The notes: a model not told the origin generated them from the sequence alone. DNA of 64,000 nucleotides from Aricia agestis (GCF_905147365.1 NC_056419.1:2921501-2985500), one strand, 5' to 3'; positions 52,781 to 64,000 are shown, counted from the first letter of the stretch. Translations and numbers: made by a program.

Positions 52781-54102
52781 GTAAGTAAATTTACATCTAA
52801 GCGATGGATACTTAACTAATCTTGTATTAATTTAATTATGCTACCTAGTACTAATATATAAAACAAAAATTACAATAAAAAATATGATATAATTCATTTT
52901 CGATTTTTCCTAATTTTCTAACTTTAAGCTCTTACTCTCAAGTCTGAGATACAATTTGGTTTGCAGTAATAGTTTGTTAAATTAATTTTTACAAATTTTT
53001 TTATAAGTAACAATTTTTTCCACAAATTAATTGTTAAGTTATTGTAGATCAATTAACATAATATTATTGTCCATATAGTTATTGTTAAATATAGAAAGTA
53101 TAGCAGAGATAGCATTTTTTATTAAACACCCTAGTATATAAAGTTGATATGCTACCGTTAGTTTTTAAAGCCAAATCCCGAATATAACTAAAGTCTAAGT
53201 TAGAATATATAATATTGTGACATAATGGGTATTACAATTATATTTTAATTTTTACCTTACGTCCATCACGTATTCCATAACTGTGGAATCAACTCCCGAG
53301 CGTATTTTCATAACCGTTCATTCATATTTTTATTTCAATAGGAATATGAACGCTACGACGTGGTACATAGAATTTAGAAACATGTTTCTGAACTTTCATT
53401 ATACGTTAATGTGAATTATAATCAAATTGAAAAGTATAATAATTCATAACAAAAAATATCCATATAAATGGGAAAGCATATTGTCTCTTTCGGGAAAAAT
53501 CAAGGGTTCTTATCCCGGTGTAAATGTATGGCTTTGAAGTAGAGGTTCCCAAACTTATTTTGTCTACCGCCCACTTAAAGAACAAATTATATTAGCGCCC
53601 CATTGTTTCAATTCAAAATGCATCCAGATGAAATAAATCACCCCCCAAGCCTCTTCACAACGCTGCAACGCACCCATTTTTTTCTGGGTCCCACACCGCC
53701 GCCTTCACACCTTCAGCCCCGACAAGGGGGCGTTATTGTCCACTTTGGGTAAGACTGCTATAAAGTTATATAGCAACATCTAGCTATGTACTTATTATAT
53801 TACGATTTGAATATTGCATGCCATACAGGGAAAACCGATCAAAACCACTAGTATGAGTAGTTTCTGTTGCATATGCAATATATTAGTCGTAAAATGTAGG
53901 CGACCTTCGTGATAATGTTATATGACAATTGCACCGCAAAATAAACAACACATATTATCATAAACACTTATATACTAATACACTATATTTTGTTCTAGAT
54001 CTGAGTATAAACAGAGACTAGACAGCATAGACCATGGTATTAACAATTATTCCTAGATGTCGCCCTCAACTCTGTTGCACTAAAATTCGTTTATCACGTA
54101 GG
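52781..54102. other. Unassigned stretch, partly MITE-like
   Basis: AT-rich. At 53537-53756 AGGTTCCCAAACTTATTTTG, TACCGCCCAC and GGGGGCGTTATTGTCCACTT resemble the ends of a hAT-like repeat. Otherwise nothing was recognised; it may be intron of the 52703 gene. Confidence 0.4.
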
Positions 54103-54702
54103 AACCGTACATTTTTCCGGGACAAAAGTATCCTATGTCCCTCCTCGGGACTCAAAGTATCTCCATGCCAAATTTCAGCAATATCGGTCAAGCGGTTTGG
54201 GTGTGAAGAGGTAATAGACATACATACACTTTAATTAATAGTTAAACAATAATTATTTATTGCTAACGGGGGCCACATACTTCTCTATATTCAGTACCTG
54301 TTGCAATATTATTTTACAGCACATTTAATTAAGCTTCATTAATTAATTGTTGATTTAAAGAGCGCACTACCACCACGGAATATACATTAGTAGTACCAAC
54401 TAGCACTTAGCAGGGTATCTGCAGGGCAAAGCATCTCTGTACCTAATGGTACAAATATGCTTTTTCAGCACTGCTTGTACTTTTAGGAGACCTCTTTTTC
54501 CCAGATGAATGCATTTTCGTTCCTGTCAGTAATCTGGTGATGAGCATACATGTGATGTGGATATTACCTACATGCAATTTTGAAATAATACTTTTCGTTG
54601 TTCGAACGTGAAACCAGACCGATGGCGTATGGGGTATGATGTGTGGAAATCGAACCCGCAAGCTTAGGAGCTAAATAATAACTACGTAACTACAAGAGCC
54701 AA

Positions 54703-55022
54703 TTTTTTTTATGAAATAAGGGGGCAAACGAGCAAACGGGTCACCTGATGGAAGCAACTTCAACAACAAAATCAGAAGAGCTATAGGTGCGTTGCCGGCC
54801 TTTTAAAAGGGAAAAGGATAATAGGGGAGGGTAGGGATGGGAAGGGAAGGGAAGGGAATAGGGGAGGGTAGGGAAGGGAATAGGGTAGGGGATTGGGCCT
54901 CCGGTAAACCCACTTACTCGGCGAAACACAGCGCAAGCGCTGTGTCACGCCGGTTTTCTGTGAGAACGTGGTATTTCTCCGGTCAGTCGGCCCATTCGTG
55001 CCGAAGCATGGCTCTCCCGCGT
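54703..55022 (-). mobile_element. SINE-like family S, copy 3
   Basis: Same structure as the other S copies, with a shortened tail segment (the ATGGACACTCGCAGC part is missing). Confidence 0.7.
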
Positions 55023-55074
55023 AAATTTCTAAGGTCGAAAGCTAAACTATTGGACCACGGTTGACGGTGGTTAT

Positions 55075-55493
55075 ACAGGGTGTAACAAAAATAAATGATA
55101 AAGCTTAGGCCAAACCTACGCGACCAAGCGACTGCGAAGCGGGAGCGTCTGCAAGTTGCGTCAAGTTGTCAAATGCGTGTTTTGTAACTAGACTTCTTTT
55201 TTTAAACCATTTGACAACTTCACGCTCCCGCTTCGCAGTCGCTTGGTCGCGTAGGTTTGAACAAAGCATTATACTTTAGTGTGTTTACGTGTTCCTTGTA
55301 GAGAGTTCAGTGTGAAAGTAGCAGCGCTGAAAGACCAAAATTTTTTTCACTTTTGTGACGCTCGGGCCCTTGCCCATACAAAAGTGAAAAAAACTCGTCT
55401 TTTAGCGCTGCTACTTTCACAGTGAACTCTCTACAAGGAACACGTACACACCCTAAAGTATTATCACTTATTTTCGTTACACACTGTATAATT
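55075..55493. repeat. Family D, copy 3 with another palindrome nested in it
   Basis: TACAGGGTGTAACAAAAATA at the left and the complement at the right. Near 55109-55262 a second palindrome (AACCTACGCGACCAAGCGAC and complement) interrupts the left arm, bounded by AAGCTTA and AAGCATTA. Confidence 0.7.
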
Positions 55494-55749
55494 ACGCCTA
55501 TTGAAGTTTCAATGCGTTTATGAAATATGGAAATAGTAAAATGTATTTACCAGAGCGAGTTTCATAAAAAGTTTGAAATTATTGAAAACATAAATTAAAA
55601 TGTTATTAGGGGCCTCTATCGTGTTTTCTGCGAGGCTTCGACCTCTGAATACCTAATGTATTGATCTGATAAATAAGTTTATAATTTCAATTTGAGCTGT
55701 AAGATGAGTTTTTGAGTGGTCTGATAATATTTTCATACTTTTTACTTTT

Positions 55750-56322
55750 TAGGGTTCCGTACGAAAAGGGCAAAGAACCCTGTTTCTACTTGTACGACAG
55801 TTGTTCTACCCCTCACCAACGACTAAGCTAAGGGCCCCCATATTACAAATAACTACTTAAAGCAGACCTTTAAGCGGGCATATGAACACCAAAACTATAT
55901 ATTATGTATTTTAATAACTTCTTTTATCTGAATTCTTAATATAAACTAACGTATTTCCGTGGATGTTTTATCAACAAATTCTAAAAAGTAGCATGATTTT
56001 TTTAAACGAGCAATAGGCCCATAACACATTTCCACCACTGCAACTCCTGTGTCGCCAGAATCAACAGTGGTATCCAACCACGAAAACCCATTGATATGAT
56101 CTCAGGGAGCCCGAGGGACAAGCTAAATATGTCTTGGGACCCGCAACGAAATTAATCAGAAGAAATGTAGGAGAAGTAGGAGATAAGATTAAGCAGCATA
56201 CATAATATAGTATGTAGTTATACAAAAAATACTAGTCGTGTACTCCGTATAAATCAACGTCATTTTTTCCGTTTAGTACGGAACCCCCGTATTTGTTCGA
56301 CTCGCGCTTGGCTTGTTTTTAT
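55750..56322 (+). repeat. Repeat family J, copy with a nested retroelement fragment
   Basis: GGGTTCCGTACGAAAAGG at the left and GACTCGCGCTTGGCTTGTTT at the right. About 56005-56200 is a fragment (CACTGCAACTCCTGTGTCGC) also present at 58017-58222. Confidence 0.6.
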
Positions 56323-56891
56323 GGAAAATAATTATTGTGTAGGCGTGCTGCTGTGGTGAGAGTGGTTGGCAAATGACGACATCTTGTTTATTGATTACTG
56401 ATTAATATTGGAACGCTAGAAAAGATGTGGTTGTTAAAATTATTTTTAAAATATACCATTATTTATAAAAATATTTAACAATAAATACCTACATACAAAC
56501 AAGGCCTGCTTTTCCCTGTCACATTGGAAACGTTATACTACGAAAGCCTTTAAATACTTACGCTGCGTAAAAATCTTTAATTGCAATGCGAAAGAATTAG
56601 AAATATAATTTTAATTTTATAATGCTCTTAATAACCCCAGACGAGCGGTCCTTAAAATTTTTTTGATGGTGGAAACCTTTTTTAGGGACCAAGAGTAAAT
56701 AATGTTTTGTATTGAATTAATTGTATCCATGCTGGTGTCTGAAGACATTTCTAAAAATAATTTATGTATCGCTCGCGAAACCATTACAAAGCCTTTGCAG
56801 AGCCCCTACAATGCCTTTGCGATCCCGTACCACCAAACCGTTTTGAGACTCAAACAATCGAACGAGAATGCTGCGTCCTACTCTTATCTAA

Positions 56892-57409
56892 GGCTGCGTT
56901 TCCACCAGAGCCGAGCGGAGCTGTGGTGCGAGGAATGTGTTTTTGAGAACCAATAGCATCGCCGCGCTGAGCGATGTCATGGCGAAGTCATGTCAATGAA
57001 GCGATTCGAATGGTTTTCAAAAACACGTGTTTATACGTGGGAGAGCCATGCTTCGGCACGAATGGGCCGGCTCGACCGGAGAAATACCACGTTCTCACAG
57101 AAAACTGGCGTGAAACAGCGCTTGCGCTGTGTTTCACCGAGTGAGTGAGTTTACCGTAGGCCCAATCCCCTACCCTATTCTCTTCCCTTCCCTACCTTCC
57201 CCTATTCCCTTCCCTACCCTCCCCTATGACCCTGTTCCCTCTTAAAAGGCCGGCAACGCGCTTGCAGCTCTTCTGATGCTGCGAGTGTCCATGGGTGACG
57301 GAAGTTGCTTTCCATCAGGTGACCCGTTTGCTCGTTTGCCCCCTTATTTCATAAAAAAAAACATATTCCTCACAACACAGCTCCGCTCAGCTCTGGTGGA
57401 AAGGCAGCC
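56892..57409. repeat. MITE inserted in family A copy 3
   Basis: GGCTGCGTTTCCACCAGAGC and complement, then GCGGAGCTGTGGTGCGAGGA on one side and the matching arm on the other. TAA on both flanks (56889-56891 and 57410-57412). Confidence 0.75.
57036..57360 (+). mobile_element. SINE-like family S, copy 4
   Basis: CGTGGGAGAGCCATGCTTCG head, pyrimidine-rich CCCTACCCTATT tract, CCATCAGGTGACCCGTTTGC tail and A8 end. Plus orientation. Confidence 0.8.
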
Positions 57410-57499
57410 TAACAAACGTGAAACGACGTTGTTGGAGCAGGAGGCAGCATTCTCGTTTGATTGTTTGAGTCTTAAAACAGTTTCGTGGTACGGGCCTTG

Positions 57500-57926
57500 T
57501 TTGCAGAGCCCAGGGCTTCGCGGAATACACTTTGACAATGACAGTCACTCAGCCAATTCAATTAAACCCAAAACAGATCTAGATCGCTTGTATCATGGGG
57601 AGTGCTCTGAGGAATTGTTCGGAATCATACCACCTGCAACTTTTCGCCATCGTCCCACGCGAAAAACATACCATCCTCATCACCTTGATGAGTGGAAGTC
57701 TTCCATCGTGCGTTTCTCGCGTAACTTTCAGCCGCGAACTGTAAAACTCTGGAACGAACTGTCACCAACAGTATTTCCGGACCTATACGACATGCAAATC
57801 TTCAAGAAGAGCGAGTGTTCCCTCTTAAAAGTCCGGCAACGCACCTGCAGCTCTTCTGATGTAGGTAGTTGCTTACCATCAGGTGACCCGTTTGCTCGTT
57901 TGCCCCCTTATGTTATATAAAAAAGA
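57500..57926 (+). pseudogene. 3' end of a non-LTR retrotransposon (RT C-terminus and tail)
   Basis: A frame through 57500-57825 carries the C-terminal signature of Jockey/CR1-like insect RT polyproteins: YHPHHLDEW, VRFSRNFQPRTVKLWNEL, FPDLYDMQIFK. It then runs into a non-coding-looking tail (CTCTTAAAAGTCCGGCAACG to GTTTGCCCCCTTATG) and an A-rich end. That tail is the same as the 3' part of family S. Everything upstream of the RT C-terminus is absent, as expected for a 5'-truncated copy. Confidence 0.75.
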
Positions 57927-57941
57927 AGATTACTAAACTAA

Positions 57942-58299
57942 GGGCCTGTTTCACCACTTCCTGATAACTGACGAATAGGCTATCCACAACTTAACTTGAC
58001 AGATAGAGTATGGAGATTTTTTTTACAGGCAAATGGCCCACCACACATTCCCACCACTGCAACTCCTGTGTCGCCAGGATCAACAGTGGTAACTAACCAC
58101 GAAAACCCTTTGATATGATCTCAGGAGTGCCCGAGGGACAACCAAGCAAAGCAAAGCGGGAGAGCGCCAAATTTTCGTGACATTAATGTCCGAACAAAGG
58201 GGGAAGCGCCACGGGAAAATAGTAGAGTATGGAGAATCTGTCAAATAAGTTGTGGAGAGCCTATCCAGCACTTTATCAGGAAGTGACGAAACAGGCCCT
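57942..58299. repeat. TIR MITE interrupted by a retroelement fragment
   Basis: GGGCCTGTTTCACCACTTCC and the complement ending at 58299. The inner parts GCTATCCACAACTTA and AGTTGTGGAGAGCC also pair. Confidence 0.75.
58017..58222 (-). mobile_element. Retroelement fragment with 13-bp target duplication
   Basis: Perfect direct repeat TAGAGTATGGAGA at 58004-58016 and 58223-58235, with T8 directly after the left copy. So this is a poly(A)-ended minus-strand insertion. Its sequence recurs at about 56005-56200. Confidence 0.8.
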
Positions 58300-58494
58300 A
58301 AATGTGCTACGTAGCTCTCCGTCACGTAGTTTGTGTATGATGTATGTGGGCAGTGGGCACGTATAGGGTTATCACGTAAGGTCAATGTTAAAGTCATCAA
58401 TCGATTGTACTTGTCGATACGGTATCGATATAGTTCCTACTCGACCAGCGTCAGTGGGCAGCGACCATGAAGCAACATTTTGAAGCGTCAAAAG

Positions 58495-58813
58495 TTTTTT
58501 TTAAATGAAATAAGGGGGCAAACGAGCAAACGGGTCACCTGATGAAAAGCAACTTCCGTCGCCCATGGACACTCGCTGCAGGTGCGTTGCCGGCCTTTTA
58601 AAAGGTAATAGAGTAATAGGGGAGGGTAGGGATGGGAAGGGAAGGGAATAGGGGAGGGTAGGGAAAGGAATAGGGTAGGGGATTGGGCCTCCGGTAAACT
58701 CACTCACTCGGCGAAACACAGCGCCAGCACTATTTCATGCCGGTTTTCTGTGAGAACGTGGTATTTCTCCGGTCGAGCCAGCACTTCCGTGCCAAAGCAT
58801 GGCTCTCCCACGT
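58495..58813 (-). mobile_element. SINE-like family S, copy 5
   Basis: T-run, GGGGGCAAACGAGCAAACGG, purine tract and TGGCTCTCCCACGT end. Confidence 0.75.
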
Positions 58814-59918
58814 CTAAATATACGTTTCTGTTTCCCTTATACACGTTAAATACAGGTTGTATAAACCTAAGTGATTATACTTTAGGGTGTATGTGGGCCT
58901 TAATTGTATAGAGTTCACTGTGATATGTGATGTGAAATACTGTATTGTTAAGCAGGGGCGTAGCTACGGACGTATATGCCGTATCAATTATACGGGGGCC
59001 CCGAGCTTGTAAAGGTATGCCTGTGCCAAAATTAGATTAATACATAGTTATTATGGTAACAAAGAAAACTCGTATCAAGTATCTTTCAAATTTTTACTGT
59101 CGCGTCTCTATGCAGATGATGGCTTTAATTACACAATATTATTTAACCACTTTAATTAAAACGTCATTTACAATATACATGTTTATATGTATGTAAATGA
59201 ACGAGTACCTCGATGCGTCGGCGCATATCAATTGCAAATAATGCATAAGCCCTTGAGTTGTGTCAACAGTCAGATGAGCTGCTCACAGCTGGAATTGTTT
59301 GATTACAAAATATGAAGCTCACGCTTTTCTAAACCTGATGGGTTATCGATGGAAAGTGCTGCAAAAATCTAGGTTCGATTCCTAAGTGACCACACGAATT
59401 GGTGTACAATAAAAATATATTTCCTGCCAAAATTGCCTAGGAGAAAAAAAAGAGAGAAAAACAAGTGAACTAGCAAACAAGTGAAAACTTACTTTAGACA
59501 AGTGGTATAGAAAACATGCCATATTATTGATATATTATGTCAATATGATAGGGCTATTTTCTGACGTCTTTGCTATCTAGAGACGTCAATCATTACGAGT
59601 AGATATAATAATATTATTACTAGTTGCGCCAAAATTCGACTATCGCGCGGGAACCGTACATAATTCCGGGATAAGAAGTATCCTATGTCCTTAACCGGGA
59701 CTCAAAGTATCTCCATTCTCCTTAACAAAAAGCAGAATCGGTTCAGCGGTTTGGGCGTGACGAAGTAACAGACAGATAATATTAGTATATGGATATTGGA
59801 ATTTGGATATCTCTACTGTTTAGTAGACCAGTTTACCAGCAGCGCCCATTGACGTATTCATTTAAAGCCTTGGTGCACTATATATGTTCAAATTGTAATT
59901 TTCCATCTTTTTAGTAAA
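58814..59918. other. Unassigned stretch with small repeat pieces
   Basis: A family D remnant at about 58850-58930 and a copy of the CCGTACAT-TTCCGGGA repeat at 59640-59790. No exon recognised. Confidence 0.45.
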
Positions 59919-60060
59919 GATGGCCCCGTGCGAGTTTCTTACGCCGGTTCTTCTCGCCGGGTTAGTTCCCGAACCGGTGGTAGGCACCGTAGTATCAACG
60001 TTCAGAAATATTTTTGTAAAAAAAATACTCTGAATAAAAAATATTTTGATTTGATTTGAA
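59919..60060 (+). mobile_element. LINE 3'-tail fragment
   Basis: TTCTTACGCCGGTTCTTCTC, GAACCGGTGGTAGGCACCG and a TTTTGATTTGATTTGAA tail. Resembles the 3' ends of insect non-LTR elements. Confidence 0.5.
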
Positions 60061-60182
60061 TTTGATTTAGTTTAAGAAATGAAATGTACAGAAAGAATGG
60101 AATGTACAGAAATCCTATCTCTGTCATCCCAGGATAGGTACAAAGTCAAAGTAAAAAAAAAATATTCAGAATTTAAGTTTTT

Positions 60183-61001
60183 TAGGGTTCCGTACCTCAA
60201 AAGGAAAAAACGGAACCCTTATAGGATCACTTTGTTGTCCGTCTGTCCGTCCGTCCGTCTGTCAAGACCCTTTTTCTCAGGAACGCGTGGAGGTATGAAG
60301 CTGAAATTTATATCAATTACTCAGGTCTACTGTCCCTTGAATCTGTGAAAAAATCAAACTTCTAAGCCAACGCAATCAAAAGATACAGCCGTTTATGCCG
60401 CAAATTTTCGACACTTGCAAGGGAATCAAAACCTACAGGGTGCTTCCCGTGAACTCAGAATCTTGAAATTTGGTACGAAGCAACGTCTTATAGCATAGAT
60501 AAAGGAAAAATTACGAAAACCATAAATTTTTAGTTACATCACATAATATATATTTTTTTAATAATTTTAAACTTACTACCCATTTCCTCATAAACGCGTA
60601 GAGGTATTAAATTGAAATTCATACCAAATACTCAGGTCTATAATACCTTTAAGCTGTAACAAAATCAAACTTCTATGTCAACGCAATCAAAAGAAACAGC
60701 AATTTAAGCTGCATATTTTGAAACTCGCAAGTACTCGCAAGGGAATCAAAACCTAAAGGGTACTTCCAGTCGACCTAGAATCTTGAAATTTGGCATGAAG
60801 CAACGTTTTATAGCACACCGATTTCCGAAAACCTTAAATTTTTAGTTACATTACAAAATATATATTTTTTAATAAATATAAACTTATTACTTTTTTCCTC
60901 ATGAACGCGTAGAGCTATCAAGTTGAAATTCATATCAAATACTTAGATCTTTGTACGGAACCCTCGGTGCGCGAGTCCGACTCGCACTTGGCCGGTTTTT
61001 A
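60183..61001 (+). repeat. Repeat family J, long copy
   Basis: GGGTTCCGTACCTCAAAAGG with a GTCCGTCTGTCCGTCC tract at the left, CGAGTCCGACTCGCACTTGG at the right. Internal blocks starting AACGCGT-GAGGTAT are repeated about every 300 bp. Non-coding. Confidence 0.65.
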
Positions 61002-61551
61002 TTTCAAACACACATTGTTAATCTTTATCCTTCACAATAGAGTTAACATAGACAACGATTAAAACAACGTTATTTTACAATCCCTGAAAAAACAACATCA
61101 ATAAAACAGAGCAATTACTCTAAACCAACAAGATAAAAGATTTGAGCGCTACCCAAATAACAACTATCAAATTATAACAATTATTTAACAATAATATTCC
61201 TGATAAGTCATTTAATACTACGCGTCTGTGACTGACGCACGCGTAAAAAAGTTATAATGTTAAGAACAAGGTGTTTATTGAAGAATGTGGTTGGAAGACG
61301 ATTGTATTCAGTTGTCGGTGATGGATTGCCGCCGATTAGCACGGTGAGTTTCATCGAAATCAGCTCAGCCGTTTTGTAGCTAAGGTCAAAGTTCAATCTT
61401 GTTACTACGCCAATGCTGAGATATAATGTGATGAGTGTAAATCAAATTTTAAGAGTAAATTATTTAAGTAGGTATCTAATACTGGGTTGGGGGGATGGGG
61501 GGACTGGGGAGTAAAAACTGGGAGACATTAAAATATTATGATTCAACTTTA

Positions 61552-61603
61552 ATTTAATGAAGAGTTTGACAGGTATTGGCTTGTGTCATACTCTTCATTT
61601 AAT
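61552..61603. repeat. Hairpin
   Basis: AATTTAATGAAGAGT and its complement around a spacer of about 20 bp. The sequence 61002-61900 otherwise shows only a short repeat piece near 61340-61400. Confidence 0.45.
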
Positions 61604-61909
61604 TACACTGAAGTAGAATACTAATTATTAGTATTCGTCTATGTCTGCGGCAGTAAGAGTGATTCTTTTCGCGAAACGCAAAGTAACTGGGCAATAATTT
61701 TTAAGAGCAACAAAAAGTAGATCTTTAAATCTTTATCACCTCCATCGTGGGTATCGCAGACACAATAGATTTTCAATTGTTATGCGGCAGCCGGCTGCCG
61801 CTTGGGGATTGATGTATTGACATCATGCATCTTGTTATCTAATGCCTATATCCAGATGACTGATCAGTGAATAAAGTTTTTGCAGCACTGCATGAAGTCG
61901 CGTCAGGAC

Positions 61910-62068
61910 ACTGTATGTGTCCCTTATATAGAGTTCACTGTGAAAGTAGCACCTTTGAAAGAGTGTTTTTTTGTGATTTGTATACCCAATCGCCGCTATA
62001 GCGTCATTTTCCATATAAAAGTAAAAAAAAACTCTTTCAGCGCTGCTACTTTCACAGCGAACTCTATT
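61910..62068. repeat. Family D, copy 4
   Basis: AGAGTTCACTGTGAAAGTAG and complement at 62048-62067. The outer parts of the palindrome are missing. Confidence 0.65.
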
Positions 62069-62071
62069 TGA

Positions 62072-62357
62072 CGACCTCTGTGGCTCAGTCGGTGGGCTGT
62101 TGGTAGCTCAAGCTGGGGGTCGCGGGTTCGAATCCCGCCGACGGAACAAAAACTTTTTCAAAAAGTTCCTGGGTCTTGGATGTGTATTAAATATGTGTAT
62201 CATATAATAAAAATCTTAAATATATGTATAGTATAAAAGTATTAAACATATTATTTCCGTTGTCCTGTAATGGACCTGTAACACAAGTCCTTCAGGTACT
62301 TAGCACAGGGCCAGACTGACGTGGTGTGAAGCGTCCATAGATATTATTATTATTTTT
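62072..62357 (+). mobile_element. tRNA-derived SINE, full copy
   Basis: The head has an A box (TGGCTCAGTCGG) and a B box (GGTTCGAATCC), then CCGACGGAACAAAAACTT, a body ending CAGACTGACGTGGTGTGAAG, and a (ATT)n tail. It begins exactly where the family D copy stops. The pol III promoter looks intact. Confidence 0.75.
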
Positions 62358-62600
62358 ATTAAGTTTTGTTGTCTAGTTCAACATAGGTCGTAAAGTAGAA
62401 AACGTAGGACCGTAATTATAAGGTACTTAATAACATAAATAAATGATACCCTCGCTATCTCTTACAAATCTTCATTAAGTACACAGATTTGTTGTTTCTA
62501 AGCGAACTACCTTTTCATGGACAACAGAACAGCGAACGCATCTAGTATTAATCTTATTTTATATCTTTAAACGAGCAATTCTTGTATAAGTATATAATAC

Positions 62601-62960
62601 TAGCTGTCCCGGCAAACGTTTCTTTGCCATATAAAGTATTTCGCCCGTATTATTTTATTGAAATGACTAAATAAGTATATCTCCATGGCAACGTCCATCG
62701 CTATCCCGTCGCAAAAACGATGGTCGCCGTCAGTCTCGAGTTGTAATAATTTACTATTATTTATTCAACAGAAGTGACAGACAACTGGCGGGATAACTAA
62801 TGAAATGACGATTGATCAGTTATCGACCGGGGATGAACAATGATTAAATTACTAAAATGGCTATTAAAAAATAAGGGTTGATCGTAGAAGGGTGAAAATT
62901 GAGGATTGTATGTATTTTTGTATGTTGCATCATAAAAAAATAGAAATTAAAAATTTTGTC
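62601..62960 (+). repeat. Interspersed repeat starting ACTAGCTGTCCCGGCAAACG
   Basis: The start is a pattern common in lepidopteran repeats. No second copy in the window confirms the far end, so the boundary is approximate. Confidence 0.4.
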
Positions 62961-63256
62961 TAAAAAATAAAAAATAAAGACGAACACCCAAAAAAGCCCA
63001 AGCTCCGGCACAAAAGTAAGGTATCTCAGTTTTTAGTATATTTTATTAGTAAAAGAAATGTATATGTGTCGTAGCCGCAAAAAGTGGCTTAATTAAAAAA
63101 AATGCTATTTTATTATTTTCAGGCGTACCTAACAATTTTAGTTTAAATTACTTTTATGAAATGTTTTAAACAATCACTAAACATATAAAAACACTTACTT
63201 TTTCCTTTTAAGAATAAAGATAGGTACTACAAATTCTGTCTGCTAATAGTTTTGAT

Positions 63257-63591
63257 GTGGGCGAGCCATGCTTCGGCACGAATGGGCCGGCTCGACCGGA
63301 GAGATACCACGTCCTCACAGAAAACCGGCGTGAAACAGCGCTTCCGCTGTGTTTCGCCGAGTAAGTGAGTTTACCGGAGGCCCGATCCCCTACCCTTTTC
63401 CTTTCCCTACCCTCCCCTATTTCCTTCGGTACCGTCCCCTATTCCCTTCCCTACCCTCCCCTATTACCACTTAGAAGGCCGGCAACGCACCTGTAGCTCT
63501 TCTGATGCTGCGAGTGTCCATGGGCGATGGAAGTTGCTTTCCATCAGGTGACCCGTTTGCTCGTTTGCCCCCTTATTTCATAAAAAAAAAA
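63257..63591 (+). mobile_element. SINE-like family S, copy 6
   Basis: GTGGGCGAGCCATGCTTCGG head, CCCTACCCTCCCCTATT tract, GCAGCTC-like segment and A-rich end. Confidence 0.75.
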
Positions 63592-63599
63592 GTAATTTA

Positions 63600-63670
63600 C
63601 AATAAACTCTCTACAAAAAACACGTACACACCCTAAAGTATTATCACTTATTTTTGTTACACCCTGTATC
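63600..63670. repeat. Family D, half copy
   Basis: AACTCTCTACAAAAAACACG through TTTGTTACACCCTGTAT. One arm only. The remaining 330 bp of the window are unassigned. Confidence 0.6.
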
Positions 63671-64000
63671 ATAGGCGCCGGCAGGGGGGGGGATCATTTG
63701 CACCCCTTGGGAATCTCGGGATAAACAGGAATTATTGAGATAAAAAGCAGTAGGTATGTTGGAAGCCGTACAAAGATAGTTCGTAATGTTTCGGCACTAA
63801 AATATGTATAATATATTCTGTTGACGTAACTAGGGTCACTGTTGTTTGTAAAAAGTAAAAAGAAAAGAAAGAAAATTAAAATCTACACCCCTTGAAAATT
63901 ATTTCTGCCGGCGCCCATGCCCTGTATACTTATTTTCACTAAATCTTGTCATTCTGTTTATTTTCCCTACGTATTTATATAAAAAAGATCGGTATAATAA

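Larger units (their letters stand above)
56825..57492. repeat. Family A MITE, copy 3, containing two further levels of insertion
   Basis: Outer arms CCGTACCACCAAACCGTTTT and complement ending 57492. Inside is a palindromic MITE (56892-57409) flanked by TAA, and inside that is the S copy 57036-57360. Confidence 0.8.

Noticed and set aside
53340..53376. Second exon for the 52703 gene after an AATAG acceptor
   Set aside because: Gives only 11 codons before a stop and has no recognisable content; chance acceptor likely.
54837..55064. Open frames in family S copies (also at 8895, 33831, 58488 and 10563)
   Set aside because: Frames arise from the low-complexity purine tract and differ between copies by indels. 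No protein family.
62072..62150. Possible tRNA gene with A and B boxes
   Set aside because: Does not close into a proper cloverleaf and is followed by a SINE body and (ATT)n tail. Called a SINE head. The same applies to the head at 11275-11190 on the minus strand.

Overview
This is a gene-containing stretch of an insect nuclear genome, most likely Lepidoptera. The genes have short coding exons, GT/AG introns and AATAAA signals. The spaces between exons are packed with palindromic MITEs, (GTCT)n-carrying repeats and tRNA-headed SINEs of the kind common in butterflies and moths. There is no bacterial or operon-like organisation apart from one eukaryotic dicistronic pair. Gene names rest on recognised protein motifs and on joining exons in frame by eye; no database search was possible.

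Layout, left to right. 1-3.7 kb holds nested inverted-repeat elements and no gene. 4.1-10.3 kb (minus) is MMS19, seven exons, 968 aa, the cytosolic Fe-S targeting factor. 11.9-12.4 kb (plus) is DNLZ/HEP1, the zinc-finger escort of mitochondrial Hsp70. 14.25-12.97 kb (minus) is COA3 followed by mtTFB1 (TFB1M). The two reading frames share one base (TAATG), so they must sit on one dicistronic mRNA. 20.1-18.0 kb (minus) is a Dok adaptor (PH plus PTB), head-to-head with LSM1 (20.8-21.5 kb, plus). This pair is bracketed by two inverted copies (14.5-16.7 and 22.6-24.2 kb) of one composite repeat. 25.3-39.3 kb (plus) is an ARHGAP19/RhoGAP54D-type RhoGAP, ten exons, 856 aa. Its ninth intron carries a full-length antisense Ty3/gypsy element (CsRn1/Kabuki-like) with apparently identical LTRs. 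45.3-41.7 kb (minus) is a small two-exon gene for an 81-residue cysteine-rich, C-terminally anchored protein that I do not recognise. 47.1-49.8 kb (plus) is a MADF-BESS (Adf1-like) regulator. At 52.7 kb there is one isolated first exon with a mitochondrial-presequence look. The rest, to 64 kb, is repeats.

Functionally, several neighbours serve mitochondria or Fe-S metabolism (MMS19, DNLZ, COA3, mtTFB1, possibly the 52.7-kb exon). Only COA3-mtTFB1 is physically coupled. The repeat fraction is unusually informative. It contains filled and empty insertion sites inside one duplicated segment, two hAT-type MITEs with perfect 8-bp target duplications but different interiors, a TIR element flanked by a 19-bp duplication, a SINE-like family sharing its tail with a LINE fragment, and three-level nested insertions.
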